Positions 60,554 through 64,000 of a DNA stretch of 64,000 nt are shown here, one piece after another. The notes beneath the pieces were generated by a model. The model made no database searches. It saw nothing but the letters and a program-made list of their open reading frames with translations, and was not told the origin of the DNA. Numbering within the stretch: position 1 is the stretch's first letter; every line of letters starts with the position of its first letter. The stretch covers positions 1 to 64,000 of the forward strand of contig NZ_SUMC01000010.1 of the NCBI RefSeq assembly GCF_005047355.1, written 5' to 3'. The position numbers and the translations under genes are program-made. Source of the stretch: Actinacidiphila oryziradicis. GTDB taxonomy: Bacteria; Actinomycetota; Actinomycetes; Streptomycetales; Streptomycetaceae.

Positions 60554-61140
60554 CTCTCGACGGGCTGCCCGGTGAGCGCGGCGACCCCGGTGGCCAGGGC
60601 GCGGCGTTGTTCGTTGGTCCAGGTGGTCGCGTCCCCGGCGTTCATGGGGTGGCCGTGGGTCAGGGTGAGGATGTGGGCGAGGAGCTGTTCAGGCGGAAGG
60701 GCGGCGTTGACGAGTCCCGCGGCCTGGGCCTGTCCTAGGGCGGCGGCCTTGTCGGCCAGGGCGGACTTGATCAGGGGCAGGGAGTCCATGGCGTCCGGGC
60801 GTTCCAGGGTCTGCCATAGTTCCAGCCGGACCAGGTGGGGGTGGGTGCGGTAGAAGTCGAAGACCTGCTGGGCGTAGCCGGGCAGGTCTTCGACGTCGAA
60901 GGCGACGGCTTTTTGGACGAGCAGAATGTTGCGTTCGAGGACGGCGTCGAAGAGGCCGTCCTTGCTTCCGAAATAGGCGTAGATCATCCGCTGGTTGGCG
61001 GCGGACGTCGCGGCGATGCGGGCGGTGCGACCACCTGCGAGACCGAAGGCGGAGAATTCGGCGGTCGCGGCGTCCAGGATGCGGCGCCGGGTCGCCGCCG
61101 CGTCCCGGGCGGCCCCGCGGGGGCTGGCCTCAGGAGCCAT
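60550..61140 (-). CDS. TetR-family regulator
   Basis: 196 aa from ATG 61140. HTH region (about 14-62): RRRILDAATAEFSAFGLAGGRTARIAATSAANQRMIYAYFGSKDGLFDAV. TetR_C_17-like C-terminal domain (FDFYRTHPHLVRLELWQTLERP). Downstream of a decayed SDR gene in the same direction, 93 bp on; a TAAGTA/TACTTA inverted repeat lies upstream of the SDR and is a candidate operator. Confidence 0.9.
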   Translation of the reverse strand: MAPEASPRGAARDAAATRRRILDAATAEFSAFGLAGGRTARIAATSAANQRMIYAYFGSKDGLFDAVLERNILLVQKAVAFDVEDLPGYAQQVFDFYRTHPHLVRLELWQTLERPDAMDSLPLIKSALADKAAALGQAQAAGLVNAALPPEQLLAHILTLTHGHPMNAGDATTWTNEQRRALATGVAALTGQPVER

Positions 61141-61233
61141 CGAGTGTCTCCCTGTGCTGCTGGTCCACGATGGGCAAGTATGACCTGGCAGTGAGGAGGA
61201 CTCCGAACCGACCGACGGGGGCGGGCTCCGGGT

Positions 61234-61925
61234 TCATACGTCGGCTGAGCGGCTGAGCTCTTCCCACCGGTCCAGCTCTGCGATCTTGCGCTGCTCGGCC
61301 GCGCGGATGTAGTCCACCGCCTCACCGGACAGGGGGAGCCGCAGTGGGGGCTCGGGCAGGTCGAGTACCCCGAGCAACACCTCGGCCGCCCGCTGCGGGC
61401 TCACGCCGTGCGCGGCCTTCGGGTCCCCGTATCGCTTGAGCATCGGCGCCATCATCTCCGTGTACGGCGCGCTGGGCTCCGGCAGTTTCATCGACGATGC
61501 CAGCGTCGTCGCCATGGAGCCGGGCTCCACGATCGTCACCTTCACCCGGAACGGCGCGACCTCCGCCGCCAGCGCCTCCGAGAACCCCTCCAGTGCGAAT
61601 TTCGCCGTCACGTACGCACCCAGACCCGCGGCCGGTGCCAGCCGTCCGCTGACGGAGGACACCTGTACGACATGCCCGCCACGCTGTTCCCGCAGGACCG
61701 GCAGGGCGGCCTTCGACATATGGACCGCACCCCACAGATTGGTCTCCACCTGTGCCCGGAAGTCCTCAAGACCGGTGTCCTCGATGGCCGAGACATTGGA
61801 GGATCGCGCACCGTGGCGGCGTCGCGCGCGGTGGCCACCACCCGGTGACCGGCAGCCAGCGCGGCTTCCGCCAAGGCCCGTCCCAGCCCCCGGGAACTGC
61901 CCGTGACCAGCAGAGTCTTCTTCAA
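61234..61925 (-). pseudogene. SDR-family gene with internal deletion and frameshift
   Basis: TTG 61925 opens KKTLLVTGSSRGLGRALAEAALAAGHRVVATARD (cofactor motif intact). At about 61803 the frame changes and the sequence resumes as NVSAIEDTGLEDFRAQVETNLWG, with catalytic Ser (QVSSVSGR) and a degenerate YVTAKFA, through GSMATTLASSMKLPEPSAPY to the stop at 61234. The segment normally carrying the NNAG motif, about 45 codons, is missing. Not functional. Confidence 0.8.
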
Positions 61926-61943
61926 TGTGCTGCACCTGGCAAA

Positions 61944-61961
61944 TAAGTAACTGAATACTTA
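61944..61961. promoter_or_regulatory. Inverted repeat upstream of decayed SDR gene
   Basis: TAAGTA, 6 nt, TACTTA: perfect 6-bp arms in an A/T-rich stretch 19-36 bp before the TTG start. Candidate TetR operator. Confidence 0.5.
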
Positions 61962-62052
61962 CCAACATATACACCGAGATCCGCGCAGGGTAAATCACAC
62001 GATGGGGTCCGTGCGCTACTGGTCCCTGGTGTCTGCTTCCAGTGCCGTTGTG

Positions 62053-62496
62053 TCAGTTCCAGAGCTGGAGGGTCACCACTGCGGGGGTGCGCGGGGGAGC
62101 GTTTCCGGCAGGGGACACGCTCAGGCGGGTGTAGTGCCACTGCTTGGGGTGCCCGGGCCACGGCTTTGGATTGTCGAGCCGGACGGTGACCTGGTACGTC
62201 TGGAAGCGGCCGGCCGCGCAGTAGGGGACGCAGTTGTTGACGACGGCGTTTCCGGCGCCGTTGGCTGAGCCGGGCTGCCATTGCGACCAGTGCAGCGAGG
62301 TGAGGGCGTAGTTGCCGTCACCGCAGGCGAGTACGAAGCCGCCGGGGCGGGTCTGCGGGTGCCCGGCGCAGTCGACGACGACGGCCGTGTGGCCCCGTGC
62401 CGCTGACGCCGGGGGTGCCGGGGCCGCAGCGGTAGTTGCCGCGAGTGCCGCGCCGGCGCAGACCAGCAGTGTCGCCCTTGCTTTGTGAGCTCGCAT
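62053..62496 (-). CDS. Secreted small hypothetical protein
   Basis: 147 aa. Signal peptide (about residues 6-32, ending ASA). The mature part has four Cys (VDCAGHPQ, LACGDG, NNCVPYC) suited to two disulfides, a motif THR-rich beta pattern (LTSLHWSQWQPGSANGAGNAVVNNC) and a Pro-rich C-terminal strand. Streptomyces encode many such secreted proteins without known function. No clear RBS is visible. Confidence 0.8.
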   Translation of the reverse strand: MRAHKARATLLVCAGAALAATTAAAPAPPASAARGHTAVVVDCAGHPQTRPGGFVLACGDGNYALTSLHWSQWQPGSANGAGNAVVNNCVPYCAAGRFQTYQVTVRLDNPKPWPGHPKQWHYTRLSVSPAGNAPPRTPAVVTLQLWN

Positions 62497-62853
62497 GTCC
62501 GCTCCTTGATCCCTTCTCGTGTCTCGACCGCTTGCGCTCCGTGCATCGGTCCCTGCCTCGTCACGCTACGACCGGATTGCCGAACAATCCACCCTTATCA
62601 CTTTTTAGGTCGCGAAATAGGGCGGAGCGGCAAGCCGGTACCAACCCGAGACAAGGCGGGATGCCGCAGTGAAGCCAGAGGCGCTTGGAGGCGTCGGCTA
62701 AGGTCATTTCGGAGCGGCTGGAGGCTGTTTCCGGAGGGCTGGAAAGAGGCCTCGGGCGGCGGTGGACGAGGCGTTTGGGCAAAGCGCCCCTGATGTGCCC
62801 TCCGAAGCGGCAAATTAGGGAAACGGGCAGGTCAGCAACGGTATGGTGGGGGC
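62497..62853. other. Intergenic, no feature found
   Basis: 357 bp between the divergent secreted-protein gene and the 84-aa ORF. A/T-rich patches (around 62580-62620) suggest promoters. I see no gene, repeat or convincing operator. Confidence 0.6.
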
Positions 62854-63108
62854 ATGGTGCGACTGAGGCTGGAATTCACAACCGAGCCGTTCGACCTCGA
62901 CGAGGTGCCGCGCCACGCGGTGGTCGCCCGCGACGTCATGCGCACGGCGGATCTTGATGCTGTCGACGTCGGCCCTTTCGGCAACACCGCTGAGGGTTCC
63001 ACCGACCAGGTGGTCGCCGCCGTGAGCGACCTGCTCCGCCGCACTCTCGACGCGGGCGCCACCCGCATCTCCCTCCAGGTCAACGTCATCGGCGAGGCCG
63101 GCCAATGA
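62854..63108 (+). CDS. 84-aa hypothetical protein coupled to HTH gene
   Basis: 84 aa from ATG 62854. No named family recognised. Composition and predicted alternation of strands and helices (LRLEFTTEPFDL; HAVVARDVMRTADL; TDQVVAAVSDLLRRTLDAGATRISLQVNVI) suggest a small alpha/beta domain like those of Mth-type or thiamine-binding-like proteins. Its stop overlaps the next start (ATGA), so the two are translationally coupled and likely work together. Confidence 0.8.
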   Translation: MVRLRLEFTTEPFDLDEVPRHAVVARDVMRTADLDAVDVGPFGNTAEGSTDQVVAAVSDLLRRTLDAGATRISLQVNVIGEAGQ

Positions 63109-63527
63109 CCGGGGCCGGGGTCCCGGGCGAGCACCCGCTGCGCGCCGCCGTCAAGCCGCTCGCCGACGCCATGGGAGCCGAGCTCCTCGCCCCCTCCGAG
63201 GCGCGCGGTGACGATGTCGTCCTCAGCTGGGAGGGTGAGCAGGTCGTCGCCGTACGGCTGCCGCACCTCGCGGACTCCCTCGATCACATCCTCGGCGACC
63301 TCGAACGCCGCCATGGCAAGCCGCTCGCCGAGCTCGGCCGCAAGGAGAAGCAGACGGTCGTACGGATACTGGAGGAGCGCGGCGCATTCTCCGTCCGCCA
63401 CGGCGTGGAGACGGTCGCCTCCGCGCTCGGCGTCAGCCGCTTCACCGTCTACAACTATATCAATTACACCAACGAGCAGCGGGCTAAGGCGCATGGGGGC
63501 GACGAGCGGTCGCGGCAGGATGACTGA
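63105..63527 (+). CDS. YheO-type HTH regulator
   Basis: 140 aa. C-terminal HTH_22 (YheO-like) region: KEKQTVVRILEERGAFSVRHGVETVASALGVSRFTVYNYIN (about 80-120). The N-terminal part (LAPSEARGDDVVLSWEGEQVVAVRLPHLADSLDHIL) is a small sensor-like domain. Coupled to the 84-aa gene. In other Streptomyces similar genes sit near allantoin and glyoxylate genes; a carboligase remnant lies 2.5 kb away here (recollection and inference). Confidence 0.8.
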   Translation: MTGAGVPGEHPLRAAVKPLADAMGAELLAPSEARGDDVVLSWEGEQVVAVRLPHLADSLDHILGDLERRHGKPLAELGRKEKQTVVRILEERGAFSVRHGVETVASALGVSRFTVYNYINYTNEQRAKAHGGDERSRQDD

Positions 63528-63666
63528 CGTAACGCAGCACGACTCAGCTGCGAAAACGGCCAGTGAGATGGCGGCGGTCATGGCGGAAAACACTGTCGCC
63601 GACAGGCGACGCGTCATCGACTTTATGGACGGCCCGCCCCTGTCCGAGTGTCCGGGCCAAGGCTGA
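63520..63666 (+). CDS. Possible 48-aa ORF
   Basis: ATG 63520 overlaps the end of the HTH gene and has GGCAGGA upstream. It encodes 48 residues (Met/Ala-rich helix then DRRRVIDFMDGPPLSEC). No family known. The 330 bp that follow to the window end show no gene I can support. Confidence 0.3.
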   Translation: MTDVTQHDSAAKTASEMAAVMAENTVADRRRVIDFMDGPPLSECPGQG

Positions 63667-64000
63667 CTGCCTGGCCTGCCCGGACTGCCCCTCGTGCACC
63701 GCCTCGGCCACCGGGCCGCACCGCCGACTGGATCGCTGAAACGCCCCGAGGACGTACACGATCAAGCCGATTCCACCCCCTCTGTACCGCAGCGGCCGGA
63801 TGACCCCCGAAGATCACCAACAGAGTCACGGTGTTGCACTCGGCGGGACACCATCACCAAGACAGCTCGTCCGGGTCCCTGCACCCTGTGTCGCGCAAGA
63901 CGGCGCATCCCCCTGCCGCCTCGGCGATCCGGGGCCCGGGCCTGACGGACACGTATTGCTCGTGGCTTGATCGGTTCCAACCGGTTTGGTCCGGGAGTAC

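Noticed and set aside
63940..64000. Possible tRNA-like TTGATCGGTTCCAACCGG end
   Set aside because: Only a short palindrome; no acceptor stem, anticodon arm or cloverleaf could be drawn.
1..64000. CRISPR array, prophage, integrase or antiphage operon
   Set aside because: No regularly spaced repeats, Cas, capsid, integrase or known defence proteins were found; the only such gene is the solitary TA pair.

Overview
The window is about 73% G+C with strong third-position G/C bias, frequent GTG and TTG starts and GGAGG-type ribosome binding sites. It carries typical streptomycete families (sedolisin, streptogrisin-type and trypsin-type proteases, LAL regulators, DUF2637 protein, PucR next to xanthine dehydrogenase, SirA-type sulfite reductase). 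It is almost certainly Streptomyces chromosome, probably an arm-proximal region because decayed genes are frequent. No tRNA, rRNA, CRISPR array or intact transposase was seen.

Layout. 0.5-8 kb: secreted polysaccharide deacetylase, LacI regulator, sedolisin, RsgA GTPase, S1E protease and a truncated VOC gene. 8-16 kb: AraC regulator, BrkB-like membrane protein and AidB (divergent, 18 bp apart), a TetR/SDR pair with twin operators, a protein with an Asp-Pro repeat, and a degenerate adenylate-kinase-like gene divergent from a GAF-domain regulator with an inverted repeat between them. 16-27 kb: GNAT acetyltransferase, then a complete assimilatory sulfur operon: leader peptide, sirA, zinc-ribbon protein, cysH, cysC, cysD, cysN, a sulfonate-type ABC transporter and a sirohydrochlorin chelatase. 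27-31 kb is scarred: a toxin-antitoxin pair whose toxin has a stop codon, a duplicated piece of the chelatase 3' end, a structured repeat, and a deletion junction joining a beheaded serine hydrolase to a histidine kinase fragment. 31-38 kb: COG4705 membrane protein, CYTH protein, a Tat-exported purple acid phosphatase with a frameshift, DUF2637 protein, FhuF-like iron protein with an iron box, GntR regulator. 38-45.5 kb: PucR regulator and a four-gene xanthine dehydrogenase operon. 45.5-51 kb: two copies of a MITE-like element around a trypsin and a giant LAL regulator. 51-55 kb: LuxR/GAF regulator divergent from two acyl-CoA ligases. 55-64 kb: DinB protein, a SDR/TetR pair with twin palindromic operators, EF-hand protein, zinc-finger protein, a glyoxylate carboligase remnant, TetR plus a decayed SDR, a secreted protein, and an 84-aa protein coupled to a YheO-type HTH regulator.

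Working together. The sulfur operon supplies APS synthesis and reduction, sulfite reduction, the siroheme chelatase for SirA and an organosulfur importer, probably under leader-peptide attenuation. The purine module (PucR, FAD, 2Fe-2S and Mo subunits, XdhC) is also complete. At least seven loci are truncated, frameshifted or nonsense-mutated, and two short repeat families are dispersed among them. I found no clear new multi-gene system. The best leads are the covarying hairpin repeat, the MITE pair, the sulfur leader peptide and the degenerate kinase/GAF-regulator pair.
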